A stretch of 64,000 nucleotides of DNA from Gammaproteobacteria bacterium (GCA_002708765.1 PAPD01000018.1:67794-131793), one strand, 5' to 3'. Shown: positions 36,153 to 45,157, counted from the stretch's first letter. The notes: generated by a model not told the origin, from the sequence alone. Numbers and translations are program-made.

Positions 36153-37060
36153 TTTTTTAGCAATTTTTCACTTCCTTTCCGACGTAACTTCGCAGAAATC
36201 CTAGATACCACTTCGGCTACGTTATTCGAATTGCCAAACTCTACCTCACGTATTACGGTCTCACCCAAGTGGTCACACACAAAAACCTGAACCGAAAACG
36301 AATCTTTGGAAAACCCAGCATAAATTCCGATCGGAAGATCACAACTCGCTCCCAATTGCAGAGCCAGCTCTCTCTCAGCGGAAACGCATATCAAACTATT
36401 TCGATCGTTAATAGATTCCACTATCTGTCTAACTTCATGTCGATCTTTTCTGATTTCAATACCAATAGCTCCCTGCCCCGCTGCGGGAACACATACGTTA
36501 AGATCTAGTATTTCTCTGATTCTTTCCTTTAACCCCAGACGGGTTATGCCTGCGACCGCCAATATGATCGCATCATGTTTTCCGGAATCTAATTTTTGGA
36601 GACGAGTTTCTATATTCCCTCTAAGTTCTGAAAAGGTTAACTTTGGATTAAGTGTTTGTAGTTGCCTCACTCGCCTCATGCTTGAGGATCCGATATTCGA
36701 ATCGCTCGGCATCTCAGATAAATTGGAATATTGGTTAGAGATAAAAGCATCCATAGGATTGGCTCTGGAGGTCACTGCCGCGATGTCAAGTTCTTCTGGA
36801 AGAATCACAGGCATATCTTTCATAGAATGAACTGCTATATCCGCGGTATCCTTAATAAGTGCCCATTCGAGCTCTTTTACGAAGGCCCCTTTCCCGCCCA
36901 TCTCTCTCAGTGAGGAATTATTCTTTCTATCTCCTTCAGTAATTATAGGAACAATTTGACATTCCAGGTCGCAATGTCTTTTTCGAATCAAATCACTGAC
37001 ATGATTCGCTTGCCAAAGAGCTAACGAACTTTTCCTAGTCGCGATTCTAAGTATCTTCAT
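36149..37060 (-). CDS. hemC: Porphobilinogen deaminase (hydroxymethylbilane synthase)
   Basis: Links four porphobilinogens into hydroxymethylbilane. From ATG 37060 it has 303 residues starting M-K-I-L-R-I-A-T-R-K-S-S-L-A-L-W-Q. H-S-M-K-D-M-P near 79 and the catalytic/substrate Arg residues in S-S-M-R-R near 127 are present; the dipyrromethane cofactor attaches to Cys in L-G-A-S-C near 238. An upstream start would add 19 residues lacking family similarity. First gene of hemCDXY, divergent from argH with 143 bases between. Confidence 0.95.
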   Translation of the reverse strand: MKILRIATRKSSLALWQANHVSDLIRKRHCDLECQIVPIITEGDRKNNSSLREMGGKGAFVKELEWALIKDTADIAVHSMKDMPVILPEELDIAAVTSRANPMDAFISNQYSNLSEMPSDSNIGSSSMRRVRQLQTLNPKLTFSELRGNIETRLQKLDSGKHDAIILAVAGITRLGLKERIREILDLNVCVPAAGQGAIGIEIRKDRHEVRQIVESINDRNSLICVSAERELALQLGASCDLPIGIYAGFSKDSFSVQVFVCDHLGETVIREVEFGNSNNVAEVVSRISAKLRRKGSEKLLKK

Positions 37061-37159
37061 AGGATTTGTGTGTCTAAATAACAGGGCCACATTACCCCTA
37101 GGATAATAATCATTCAATGGCTAAAATCTAAAATAGTTTCTTGGCTCAATATCTTCTCG

Positions 37160-37179
37160 TTACTGATATAATTCAGTAA
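37160..37179. promoter_or_regulatory. -10 element centred in a perfect inverted repeat, hemC/argH gap
   Basis: TTACTGA (37160-37166) and TCAGTAA (37173-37179) flank TATAAT (37167-37172). The hexamer suits transcription of argH; on the other strand the same symmetric sequence offers TTATAT, so both divergent genes might share this region. Arms of 7 bp are also a plausible operator for a dimeric repressor. Confidence 0.45.
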
Positions 37180-37203
37180 TACCCTATCAGAGAGCTTCAA
37201 AAA

Positions 37204-38601
37204 GTGAATAAAGATATGACAAAACCATGGCAGGGAAGATTCACTGAAAAAACAGATCAATTCGTGGAAGAGTTTACCGCATCAATTAAATTTGATTATG
37301 TACTCGCGCCCTACGATATTAAATGTTCTTTAGCTCATGCTGAAATGCTCACATCTAAAGATATCCTTTCAAAAAAGGAATTCGAAATTCTCAAAGAGGG
37401 GTTGAACAGTATAGACGAGGATTTAAAGCAGAATAAAATTGATTGGTCCGTTCAGCTTGAAGACATTCATATGAATATTGAAAATGAACTGATAAAGAGA
37501 GTAGGAGAAATAGGAAAAAAACTTCATACTGGAAGATCAAGAAACGATCAAGTAGCAACCGATCTGCGTCTATATTTGAGAGACATTATAGATGAGGTTT
37601 GTGCCGAGCTCAGCGTGCTTCAAAAGAATATCTTGGAATTAGCGAAAAACGAAATTTACACTATTTTCCCAGGGCTTACTCATCTGCAAATTGCTCAACC
37701 TATATCTTTTGCTCACCATATGATGGCATGGTTTGAAATGATAGATAGAGACTTCGAGCGATTCACAGAATTCAGAAAAAGGGTAAATGTATTACCCTTA
37801 GGATCTGCGGCGTTAGCAGGCACCTCATACAATATTAATAGAAAACTTACCGCCGATTTGCTCGGATTCGAAGCGATTTCCAAGAACTCGGTAGACGCTG
37901 TGAGTGACAGAGATTTCGTAATCGAATTCTGTTCTATTTCTAGTCTACTGATGATGCATTTTTCCCGATGGGCGGAAGAACTTATTATATGGACCACACC
38001 ACAATATGATTTTGTCTCGCTTCCAGATAAATTTTGCACTGGCTCCTCAATTATGCCTCAGAAAAAAAATCCTGATGTTCCGGAACTTGTTCGAGGGAAA
38101 AGTGGCCGAGTCTTTGGCTCCCTGGTTGGTTTATTGTCACTAATGAAAGGTCAGCCACTGGCATATAATAAGGACAACCAGGAAGATAAAGAACCTATAT
38201 TCGACACTGCTAATACAATAATTAGCTGCATTAAAGCCTTTGTTCTTTTGATCCCAGAGATATCTCTTAATAGAGAAAAAATGTTGGAAGCCGCTGGACA
38301 AGGTTTTGCCACGGCTACTGATTTAGCAGACTATCTTACAAAAAAAGGGGTCCCGTTTAGAGATTCTCACGAAATAGTTGGAAAAATCGTACAAAAAGCA
38401 ATTGAGCTAGATTACCAACTAACAGAATTCAGTTTGGAAATGTTTCGAGAACATTGTCATTTAATAGATAAAGATATTTTCGAGGTTCTTTCACCAGAAG
38501 GATCAATATCTTCTAGAACTAGTTACGGTGGAACCGCTCCTGCCCAGATAGAAAGGTCAATTGATGAAGCCAGTGAGTCTATAAAAAGCCGGAGAATATA
38601 A
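37204..38601 (+). CDS. argH: Argininosuccinate lyase
   Basis: Final step of arginine synthesis: argininosuccinate to arginine and fumarate. 465 residues. W-Q-G-R-F-T near residues 8-13, H-T-G-R-S-R-N-D-Q near 107, the T-H-L-Q-I-A-Q motif near 160 and the fumarase-superfamily signature G-S-S-I-M-P-Q-K-K-N-P near 280-290 with the catalytic Ser are all present. GTG 37204 is taken; an ATG at 37216 would drop four residues. It heads the lptM-lysA-dapF direction but a separate promoter lies after it. Confidence 0.95.
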   Translation: MNKDMTKPWQGRFTEKTDQFVEEFTASIKFDYVLAPYDIKCSLAHAEMLTSKDILSKKEFEILKEGLNSIDEDLKQNKIDWSVQLEDIHMNIENELIKRVGEIGKKLHTGRSRNDQVATDLRLYLRDIIDEVCAELSVLQKNILELAKNEIYTIFPGLTHLQIAQPISFAHHMMAWFEMIDRDFERFTEFRKRVNVLPLGSAALAGTSYNINRKLTADLLGFEAISKNSVDAVSDRDFVIEFCSISSLLMMHFSRWAEELIIWTTPQYDFVSLPDKFCTGSSIMPQKKNPDVPELVRGKSGRVFGSLVGLLSLMKGQPLAYNKDNQEDKEPIFDTANTIISCIKAFVLLIPEISLNREKMLEAAGQGFATATDLADYLTKKGVPFRDSHEIVGKIVQKAIELDYQLTEFSLEMFREHCHLIDKDIFEVLSPEGSISSRTSYGGTAPAQIERSIDEASESIKSRRI

Positions 38602-38678
38602 CTAAGCCTCTTATTTCTAGTTAATTGGGGACGTTTTAAGTGGATAGAAAATGATCAATCGATTTAGGACTAAGTTAT

Positions 38679-38707
38679 TTCTTGAGAATGATAAGTCTCA
38701 GTATAAT
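38679..38707 (+). promoter_or_regulatory. Promoter candidate for lptM-lysA
   Basis: A consensus -10 TATAAT (38702-38707) with a poor -35 TTCTTG (38679-38684) at 17 bases lies 29 bases before lptM. A small repeat TGAGA/TCTCA sits in the spacer. Confidence 0.45.
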
Positions 38708-38735
38708 TTGATAACAGTCAGGAGACCTTAAAAAA

Positions 38736-38891
38736 GTGAGACTAACGCGCCTATCGATATTTGCAATAATCTTGACAATAGTCTCATGCGGACAAAGTGG
38801 TCCGCTTTACTTGCCAGAGGAAGTTCGATCAGTGAAAAATGTATGGGAATATGATGAGAGCGGATTGATCTCGGAATTTTGCTATGTTTAG
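38736..38891 (+). CDS. lptM: LPS translocon maturation lipoprotein LptM (YifL)
   Basis: A 51-residue lipoprotein encoded between argH and lysA, starting at GTG with AGGAG 11 bases upstream. The signal sequence (L-S-I-F-A-I-I-L-T-I-V-S) ends at the lipobox Ile-Val-Ser-Cys, followed by G-Q-S-G-P-L-Y-L-P, which matches the LptM motif C-G-x-x-G-P-L-Y. LptM stabilises the LptD-LptE outer-membrane LPS translocon in E. coli. It overlaps lysA by 8 bases, the standard gammaproteobacterial arrangement. Its small size would make most automated annotations miss it. Confidence 0.9.
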   Translation: MRLTRLSIFAIILTIVSCGQSGPLYLPEEVRSVKNVWEYDESGLISEFCYV

Positions 38892-40128
38892 CAGGAAAGC
38901 GAAACGTCTTCATCTAGAAAACGTCTCTCTAGAGAAATTAGCTGAAATATATGGAACTCCGTCTTTCATATACTCGGAAAGTAAAATAATTGAAAATTTC
39001 CTGGAGATAAAAAACGCTTTTTCCTCAAACCCTGTTGAGATTTGTTTCTCTGTAAAATCCAACTCCAACCTGGCTATACTGCAAGTTCTCGCTAATCAAG
39101 GAGCGGGGTTTGACATTGTGTCAGGTGGCGAATTAGCACGTGTATTAAAGGCAGGAGGAGACCCGAAAAAGATCGTTTTTTCTGGAGTAGGGAAGCAAAA
39201 ATGGGAAATCCTTGAAGCGCTAAAAGCTAATATTCTTTGTTTTAACGTGGAATCATCGTCAGAACTAAAAAAAATTTCTAGTCTATGTCAAGAATACGGG
39301 TACATAGCACCGATTTCTTTTCGAGTTAACCCCGACATAGATCCTAAAACTCATCCATACATTTCCACTGGGCTAAAGGAAAATAAGTTCGGAATACCTA
39401 TTAACATAGCGATGGAACTTTGCAACGACGCACATCAAGACTCAAACCTAAGAATAGTTGGTCTAGATTGTCATATTGGCTCTCAGATAACAGAAATCGA
39501 GCCATTTTTGTCAGCACTGCAAATTCTAATAGATCTTGTTGGAGTGTTATCAAAAAAGGGCATAACCTTATCTCATATCGATATCGGTGGCGGTATTGGG
39601 ATAAGATACAAAAACGAATCCGTTATTAAATGGAATACGTTCGCTAAGAAAATTAGCACGTTAATGAGAAACACCTCTCAACAGTTAATTCTTGAACCCG
39701 GCAGATCCATTGTCGGTGACGCAGGGCTGCTTCTTACTAGAGTAGACCTCTTGAAAAAAAATGGGGGGAAAAATTTTGCGGTTGTTGATGCCGCGATGAA
39801 TGACCTACTAAGACCCGCGCTATACCAATCCTGGCACGAGGTGATAGCCATTCGGGAGGATGAAAATGAAAACAAAGCAGAGTGGGAAATAGTAGGACCA
39901 ATTTGCGAGACAGGAGACTTTCTGGCAAAGGGAAGGTTACTAGCGCTTAACGAAGGGGACCTTGTTGCTATCCTAGATTGCGGTGCTTACGGATTCTGCA
40001 TGAGCTCAAACTACAACTCAAGACCGAGGGCTGCCGAAATTTTGGTAACCAAAAACAAGCACCTTTGTATTCGGAAAAGAGAACAAGTTTCAGATCTTTT
40101 CCATTTAGAAACTCTTAAGCCGAGTTGA
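38884..40128 (+). CDS. lysA: Diaminopimelate decarboxylase
   Basis: PLP enzyme converting meso-diaminopimelate to lysine, 414 residues. The PLP lysine is in C-F-S-V-K-S-N near residue 57; H-I-G-S-Q-I near 197, G-G-G-I-G-I near 236 and E-P-G-R-S near 278 bind phosphate and substrate. C-E-T-G-D near 341 contains the active-site Cys supplied to the partner subunit. Starts with ATG within the lptM stop region, so expression is coupled; dapF follows 9 bases later, completing the lysine/cell-wall pair. Confidence 0.95.
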   Translation: MFSRKAKRLHLENVSLEKLAEIYGTPSFIYSESKIIENFLEIKNAFSSNPVEICFSVKSNSNLAILQVLANQGAGFDIVSGGELARVLKAGGDPKKIVFSGVGKQKWEILEALKANILCFNVESSSELKKISSLCQEYGYIAPISFRVNPDIDPKTHPYISTGLKENKFGIPINIAMELCNDAHQDSNLRIVGLDCHIGSQITEIEPFLSALQILIDLVGVLSKKGITLSHIDIGGGIGIRYKNESVIKWNTFAKKISTLMRNTSQQLILEPGRSIVGDAGLLLTRVDLLKKNGGKNFAVVDAAMNDLLRPALYQSWHEVIAIREDENENKAEWEIVGPICETGDFLAKGRLLALNEGDLVAILDCGAYGFCMSSNYNSRPRAAEILVTKNKHLCIRKREQVSDLFHLETLKPS

Positions 40129-40137
40129 CAGCAAAGA

Positions 40138-40971
40138 ATGTCTATTAGATTTTCAAAAATGCATGGACTTGGGAACGACTTCGTAATAATCGATTTAATT
40201 TCACAAACGTGGGAAATAAGAACAGAAAACGTAATAAAACTCTCGGATAGAAAAACAGGGATCGGGTTCGATCAGCTACTTACAGTAAGTCCTCCAAAAA
40301 ACCCTGAGCTAGATTTTCTCTACAGAATATATAACGCTGACGGAAGCGAGGCAGAGCAATGCGGGAACGGAGCACGATGTTTGTTGAAATTTGTTCTAGA
40401 TCATAGATTGACATTCAAAAAAAAGATAAGGCTCGAAACCAAACGAAGACCAATAACTTGTGTCCTAGAAGATAACGGGCAAATAACAGTGGACATGGGC
40501 GAACCACAATTCAAGCCAAAGCAGATCCCACAGCTAGCCGATACAGAAGAAGAATACTATCTGGAACTGAAGGAGATAGAAAAACGCCTTGTTTTAACAA
40601 CAGTAAACCTAGGAAATCCTCATGCGGTTATCGAGGTGACAGAAATAGAAAACTATCCGGTGGAAAAATATGGATCTATAGTAAGTACTCATAGTACTTT
40701 TCCTGAGGGCATAAATGTTGGGTTCATGGAAGTAGTATCGAGCGATCGCATTAAACTAAGGGTATTCGAAAGAGGAGTAGGGGAAACGAGCTCTTGTGGG
40801 ACCGCAGCTTGTGCCGCTGTAGCCTCCGGAATCAAGCGCGGAAAATTAAAGCCAGAGGTAGTAGTAGATCAAATAGGGGGGGAGCTTAAGATTAAGTGGT
40901 TCGGATCCGAAAGCCCTTTAATGATGACTGGACCGGCGAGCAACGTATATGAGGGCGAGATCGACATATGA
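40138..40971 (+). CDS. dapF: Diaminopimelate epimerase
   Basis: Interconverts LL- and meso-diaminopimelate for lysine and peptidoglycan. 277 residues, two mirror-image halves each carrying a catalytic cysteine: C-G-N-G-A-R-C near 75-81 and S-S-C-G-T-A-A-C near 220-227. The opening M-H-G-L-G-N-D-F-V near 9-17 is the family signature. It overlaps the DUF484 gene by 4 bases (ATGA), which continues to xerC, the conserved recombinase operon. Confidence 0.96.
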   Translation: MSIRFSKMHGLGNDFVIIDLISQTWEIRTENVIKLSDRKTGIGFDQLLTVSPPKNPELDFLYRIYNADGSEAEQCGNGARCLLKFVLDHRLTFKKKIRLETKRRPITCVLEDNGQITVDMGEPQFKPKQIPQLADTEEEYYLELKEIEKRLVLTTVNLGNPHAVIEVTEIENYPVEKYGSIVSTHSTFPEGINVGFMEVVSSDRIKLRVFERGVGETSSCGTAACAAVASGIKRGKLKPEVVVDQIGGELKIKWFGSESPLMMTGPASNVYEGEIDI

Positions 40972-41639
40972 AAAATACTTTAAGCGAAAAAGAAGTGTCT
41001 GATTTTCTAATCCGCAATCCGGAATTCTTTCAAAAAAAGGAATTTCTTTTAAGGAAATTGAAAATTCCCCATAAGGAAAAGGGAACTATATCACTGATAG
41101 AAAAACAGCTAGAAATAAGCAGACAACGAGAAGAAGAAGGAAGAAAGAAAATTAGCCAATTTCTTTCAAATGCAAAATCAAATACAGAGATCTTCAAAAA
41201 AAGTAAACTCTTTTTGACAATGTTAATAGAAGCTGAAACTTCTGAACAATTCTTTCAGGCTCTAAAAAGAGGGGTAATTAAGCATCTTGGATGCACCTAC
41301 TCGTTAATTATATTTGGGTCTAAATCGAAGACAATAAATCAATCGACCAAGATAATAGAGAAAAATTCGTTGAGCAAATCTGGAAAAGGCTTCTTGAAAA
41401 ATAAAGGTCCAAGATTGGGGATTCTGAGTACGGAAGAAATCGCTGAGTTTTTTAAAGAAAAAGATAGAAAGCAGAAATCATTCGCTGTAATACCGATAAA
41501 GAGAAAGCAAAAACCGATCGCTCTTTTTATACTGGGGCACAAGAGTAAGAAATTTTTTGATGAGGGAAAAGAAACAATTTTCCTCGAGTTTATTGGGGAT
41601 GCACTTTCAGTATTAGTTCCCAAATACTTGGCGAAATGA
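40968..41639 (+). CDS. DUF484 family protein (YigA-like)
   Basis: A 223-residue protein starting with F-L-I-R-N-P-E-F-F-Q-K near residues 12-22, the DUF484 hallmark F-L-x-x-x-P-x-F-F, then a coiled-coil stretch (about 40-65) and a GAF-like domain. The family's role is unknown; it is nearly always between dapF and xerC, and the GAF-like fold suggests ligand sensing or a structural part in DNA recombination. It overlaps dapF by 4 bases and is 31 bases before the presumed xerC start. It is unusually rich in Lys and Glu. Confidence 0.82.
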   Translation: MKNTLSEKEVSDFLIRNPEFFQKKEFLLRKLKIPHKEKGTISLIEKQLEISRQREEEGRKKISQFLSNAKSNTEIFKKSKLFLTMLIEAETSEQFFQALKRGVIKHLGCTYSLIIFGSKSKTINQSTKIIEKNSLSKSGKGFLKNKGPRLGILSTEEIAEFFKEKDRKQKSFAVIPIKRKQKPIALFILGHKSKKFFDEGKETIFLEFIGDALSVLVPKYLAK

Positions 41640-41670
41640 AATCGTGATTGCTGACCGGAATCATAAAACA

Positions 41671-42573
41671 ATGAAGATTGATTTATTTCTCGAGTATCTA
41701 TCTAGTGAAAAACGTCTATCACCGAATACCATCTTAAACTATCAGCAAGATCTGGGAGCGCTAAGAAGATATCTAGAGAAGGAAGAAGACGGTCCAATTG
41801 AAAATATAACTACAAGCAGAATTCAGAACTTTATATCAGAGAATATAAAGAATGGCTTAGCACCAAGATCAACTCAACGAAAACTATCTTCTATTCGAGC
41901 TTTTTTTCTATTTCTTCAAAAAAAGGGATACAAAAGAGATAATCCTGCAAAGGAAGCAATAGCCCCTAAAAGTCAGGCGAAACTTCCCACACCAATTGAT
42001 CCTGATCAGCTCAAGAGTATTCTTGAAAAGAAAGTATCTGGATTTTACCAGGTAAGAGACAAAGCTATACTAGAGTTGTTTTACTCTTCAGGACTCAGAC
42101 TTACCGAGTTAATCCAAGTAGATCTCTCTGATATTTCGCTAACCGAATCTTCACTAAGAGTAATCGGAAAAGGAAGTAAGGAAAGAATTTTACCGGTAGG
42201 AAGCAAAGCATTGCGAGCAATACAAGAATGGCTACCTCTTAGAACAACTATCCTTGAAAAGCTTAAAACAAATGCTACATGCCTTTTCTTAAGCAATAGA
42301 GGAAAACGGATCAGCAAAAGAAATGTGCAAAAAAGGGTTCGGATCTGGGCGGCAAGAAATGGAATTTCCGAAAAAATTTATCCCCATAAACTTAGACACT
42401 CTTTTGCAAGTCATCTATTAGAATCAAGTCAGGATTTGCGAGCAATACAAGAGCTTTTAGGGCATTCGGATATAGGTACAACTCAGATATATACCCACCT
42501 GGACTTTCAGCATCTCAGCAAAGTTTACGACAGAACCCACCCTAGGGCGGGGAACCATCAAAAAGATGATTAA
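41671..42573 (+). CDS. xerC: Tyrosine recombinase XerC
   Basis: Resolves chromosome dimers at dif with XerD. From ATG 41671 it has 300 residues: a SAM-like N-terminal DNA-binding domain (L-S-P-N-T-I-L-N-Y near 17-25) and a catalytic domain with Arg in S-S-G-L-R-L-T-E near 142, H-x-x-R in K-L-R-H-S-F-A-S near 239 and L-G-H-S-D-I-G-T-T with the nucleophile Tyr in I-Y-T-H near 274. A GTG at 41644 would add nine residues. It overlaps the HAD hydrolase gene by 8 bases. Confidence 0.93.
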   Translation: MKIDLFLEYLSSEKRLSPNTILNYQQDLGALRRYLEKEEDGPIENITTSRIQNFISENIKNGLAPRSTQRKLSSIRAFFLFLQKKGYKRDNPAKEAIAPKSQAKLPTPIDPDQLKSILEKKVSGFYQVRDKAILELFYSSGLRLTELIQVDLSDISLTESSLRVIGKGSKERILPVGSKALRAIQEWLPLRTTILEKLKTNATCLFLSNRGKRISKRNVQKRVRIWAARNGISEKIYPHKLRHSFASHLLESSQDLRAIQELLGHSDIGTTQIYTHLDFQHLSKVYDRTHPRAGNHQKDD

Positions 42574-43273
42574 AGTAATCGCATTTGATTTAGATGACAC
42601 CTTATGGAGTGTAGAACCTGTAATTAAAAAAGCTGAGGGGAAAATTACAAGCTGGGTGTCTAGAAAATTTCCGGATTTAGTCCTTAACCCTAGAGAAATA
42701 GCAACCCATCGTAGTGAAATTCTTAGAAAAGAACCAGAACTAGGCTTTCGATATACTGAACTGAGGCGACGTATCCTTGAAGAGATTTTTAGCGGATATA
42801 CAAAAAGCTCCCAAGACGCGGAGTCACTTAGCCACCAAGCGATGGCAGTATTTATAAAGGCGAGAAACGAAGTGGAATACTATCCAGGCGTAGAAGCAAC
42901 TCTTGCTGATTTATCAAAGAAATTTTTACTCGGGACGCTGAGCAATGGTAACGCTAATGTTAAAAAGATGAAGATTTCAAAATACTTCGATTTTTCTTTC
43001 TCCGCGGAGGATGTGGGTGCACCAAAGCCAGAACCAGAATTGTTTTTCAGAGCTCTTCAACATACTGGTTTAGCTGGAAGGGAAATAGTCTATGTAGGTG
43101 ACGATCCAATAAATGACGTTGACGGAGCAAAAAATGCCGGACTACTTGCCATCTGGAAAAAAAAAGGCGAAACGGCTTCTTGGGGGGTAACTAACCCTGA
43201 TGCAACAATTAGCCAGATCAATGAATTACCTAACGTTATCGATGAACTTAATCTGCTACAAAAGAGCGAATAA
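42566..43273 (+). CDS. yigB: HAD-superfamily hydrolase, YigB-like
   Basis: A 235-residue phosphatase of the HAD family. D-L-D-D-T-L-W near residues 8-14 carries the nucleophile Asp and general acid, T-L-S-N-G-N near 131 the second motif, K-P near 154 the Lys, and G-D-D-P-I-N-D near 174 the metal-binding Asp residues. YigB in E. coli dephosphorylates FMN and sugar phosphates. Its position after dapF-DUF484-xerC is the conserved one. Its end overlaps the convergent thrC gene by 26 bases. Confidence 0.88.
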   Translation: MIKVIAFDLDDTLWSVEPVIKKAEGKITSWVSRKFPDLVLNPREIATHRSEILRKEPELGFRYTELRRRILEEIFSGYTKSSQDAESLSHQAMAVFIKARNEVEYYPGVEATLADLSKKFLLGTLSNGNANVKKMKISKYFDFSFSAEDVGAPKPEPELFFRALQHTGLAGREIVYVGDDPINDVDGAKNAGLLAIWKKKGETASWGVTNPDATISQINELPNVIDELNLLQKSE

Positions 43274-44624
43274 AGTCTTTCAACTCATCTACGTTATTAC
43301 CGATCTTCTTCTTCCTAGTAGGAAGCCCCTTCAGAGCTTCTATCGTTGGATGTTCTATCGAGGAATTAGGGAGGATTTCTGATATTAGAGATGGGAACTT
43401 TGCGGGATGTGCAGTCGCGAGACAAACAAGAGGAATTTCTGTATTCATTTTTTTAATCCCGACTTCGATCCCCACCGCCGTATGTGGGTCAGCAATATAT
43501 CCAGTAGCGTTATAGATAGATCTAATTCTGTCAGATATCTGAGCGTCGGAAGCAGAACCTGTGGAAAAAACTTCATGAAAGTTATAAGTATCTAGATTTA
43601 TTTCAGCAGAACCTGTCGTTTCAAAGCTCTCAACGAATTTCTCAAATTTCTCTCTTTCTTGCCCAAAAAAATAATAAAGGTATCTTTCAAAATTACTCGC
43701 TACTTGAATATCCATTGCCGGACTATTAGTAGAACGGACTCCAGTTTTTTTGTATAAACCAGTTTCAAAAAATCTATGTAAAATATCATTTTGATTAGTT
43801 GCTAGAATTAAGCGTTCTATCGGCAAGCCCATCTGTCTCGCGACGAACGCGGCGAATATATTTCCAAAATTTCCTGTAGGCACCGAAACTTGGAAATAGC
43901 TGGGCATTCCCAACTGGAAATAAGCGGAAAAGTAATATACGGTTTGCGCCAAAACTCTTGCCCAATTTACCGAATTTACTGCTCCTAAGTTTAATTCGGA
44001 TTTAAATGCAAGGTCTCGGAAAACCGTTTTCAAAAGGGCTTGGCAGTCATCAAAAGTGCCTTCGATCGCGATATTCTGGACATTAGATTCAGTTACGGTA
44101 GTCATTTGTCTCTCTTGAATGCTGCTAGTTCTGCCTTCGGGAAACATGATAAAGAGATTAATATTCTTCTTTCCTTTTAATCCGGCAATGGCCGCACTCC
44201 CAGTATCTCCACTTGTAGCGCCAAGCACATTAAGAGCCTGATCTTTATCCCTATTTATATACTCAAAAATATTACCTAAGAACTGGAGCGCCACATCTTT
44301 AAACGCAAGCGTAGGACCGTGAAACAGTTCCATAACATAATAGTCAGCAACTTGGACGAGAGGGGCTACCTGTTTTTCTGAAAAAGAAGAGTAGCTTTTG
44401 TTAATAATGGATCTTAGATCGCCGGAAGAAATATCATCTACAAATGGTGTCATGATTTCGAAGGCCAGGGCAGGATAACTCAGCTTTGAAAAATCTTTTA
44501 ATTTAACTCCAATATGAGGAATATATTCTGGAACGATCAAACCTCCATCAGAGCTTAGCCCCATAGAAACTGCTTGACAGAACGACAGATCAGTAACTCC
44601 GCCTCTAGTACTTAAATACTTCAC
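43248..44624 (-). CDS. thrC: Threonine synthase
   Basis: PLP enzyme making threonine from O-phosphohomoserine, 458 residues. Y-L-S-T-R-G opens the N-domain, and the PLP lysine is in G-P-T-L-A-F-K-D near 107. G-A-T-S-G-D-T-G-S-A-A near 145 is the phosphate and cofactor loop, and the long late section V-P-T-G-N-F-G-N near 247 marks the gammaproteobacterial (E. coli-type) subgroup. It starts at GTG, inside a pair of palindromes. hom and thrB are not nearby. Convergent overlap of 26 bases with the HAD gene. Confidence 0.94.
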   Translation of the reverse strand: MKYLSTRGGVTDLSFCQAVSMGLSSDGGLIVPEYIPHIGVKLKDFSKLSYPALAFEIMTPFVDDISSGDLRSIINKSYSSFSEKQVAPLVQVADYYVMELFHGPTLAFKDVALQFLGNIFEYINRDKDQALNVLGATSGDTGSAAIAGLKGKKNINLFIMFPEGRTSSIQERQMTTVTESNVQNIAIEGTFDDCQALLKTVFRDLAFKSELNLGAVNSVNWARVLAQTVYYFSAYFQLGMPSYFQVSVPTGNFGNIFAAFVARQMGLPIERLILATNQNDILHRFFETGLYKKTGVRSTNSPAMDIQVASNFERYLYYFFGQEREKFEKFVESFETTGSAEINLDTYNFHEVFSTGSASDAQISDRIRSIYNATGYIADPHTAVGIEVGIKKMNTEIPLVCLATAHPAKFPSLISEILPNSSIEHPTIEALKGLPTRKKKIGNNVDELKDFIRSFVAD

Positions 44625-44641
44625 GCGCGTGCTCTAGAGCA
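44622..44641. promoter_or_regulatory. Two adjoining palindromes over the thrC start
   Basis: CACGCGCGTG (44622-44631) and TGCTCTAGAGCA (44630-44641) are perfect palindromes of 10 and 12 bases that share two bases and cover the thrC GTG codon and its ribosome-binding region. They could be a repressor site or an RNA hairpin that gates translation. Confidence 0.35.
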
Positions 44642-44703
44642 TTGAAAACTCGGATTATCCTCAATTAGATTCCAGAGCGATAGAGGTTTAAGTAAATTTT
44701 GTT

Positions 44704-45054
<351 letters not shown>

Positions 45055-45126
45055 CTACCCTTTCATCGAAGGGAAAAATAATAACAATCATAAACAGGGC
45101 TCTATAATATAGCCCCAACGTAACTA

Positions 45127-45142
45127 TCTCCTTTAAAGGAGA
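45127..45142. promoter_or_regulatory. 16-base perfect palindrome at the glnK start site
   Basis: TCTCCTTTAAAGGAGA is its own reverse complement and abuts the -12 element, covering the predicted transcription start of glnK. As RNA it would form a short hairpin at the 5' end; as DNA it may be an operator. Confidence 0.5.
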
Positions 45143-45157
45143 GCATTACCCGTGCCA
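45142..45157 (-). promoter_or_regulatory. Sigma-54 promoter of glnK
   Basis: Read on the minus strand the site is TGGCACGGGTAATGCT: GG and GC are correctly spaced, with one departure from TGGCACG-N4-TTGC(A/T). It reads toward glnK, about 100 bases upstream of its ATG. Confidence 0.85.

Noticed and set aside
38685-38701. Fur box in the lptM promoter spacer
   Set aside because: Only one half resembles the 7-1-7 Fur consensus; the second half has 3 of 7 matches.
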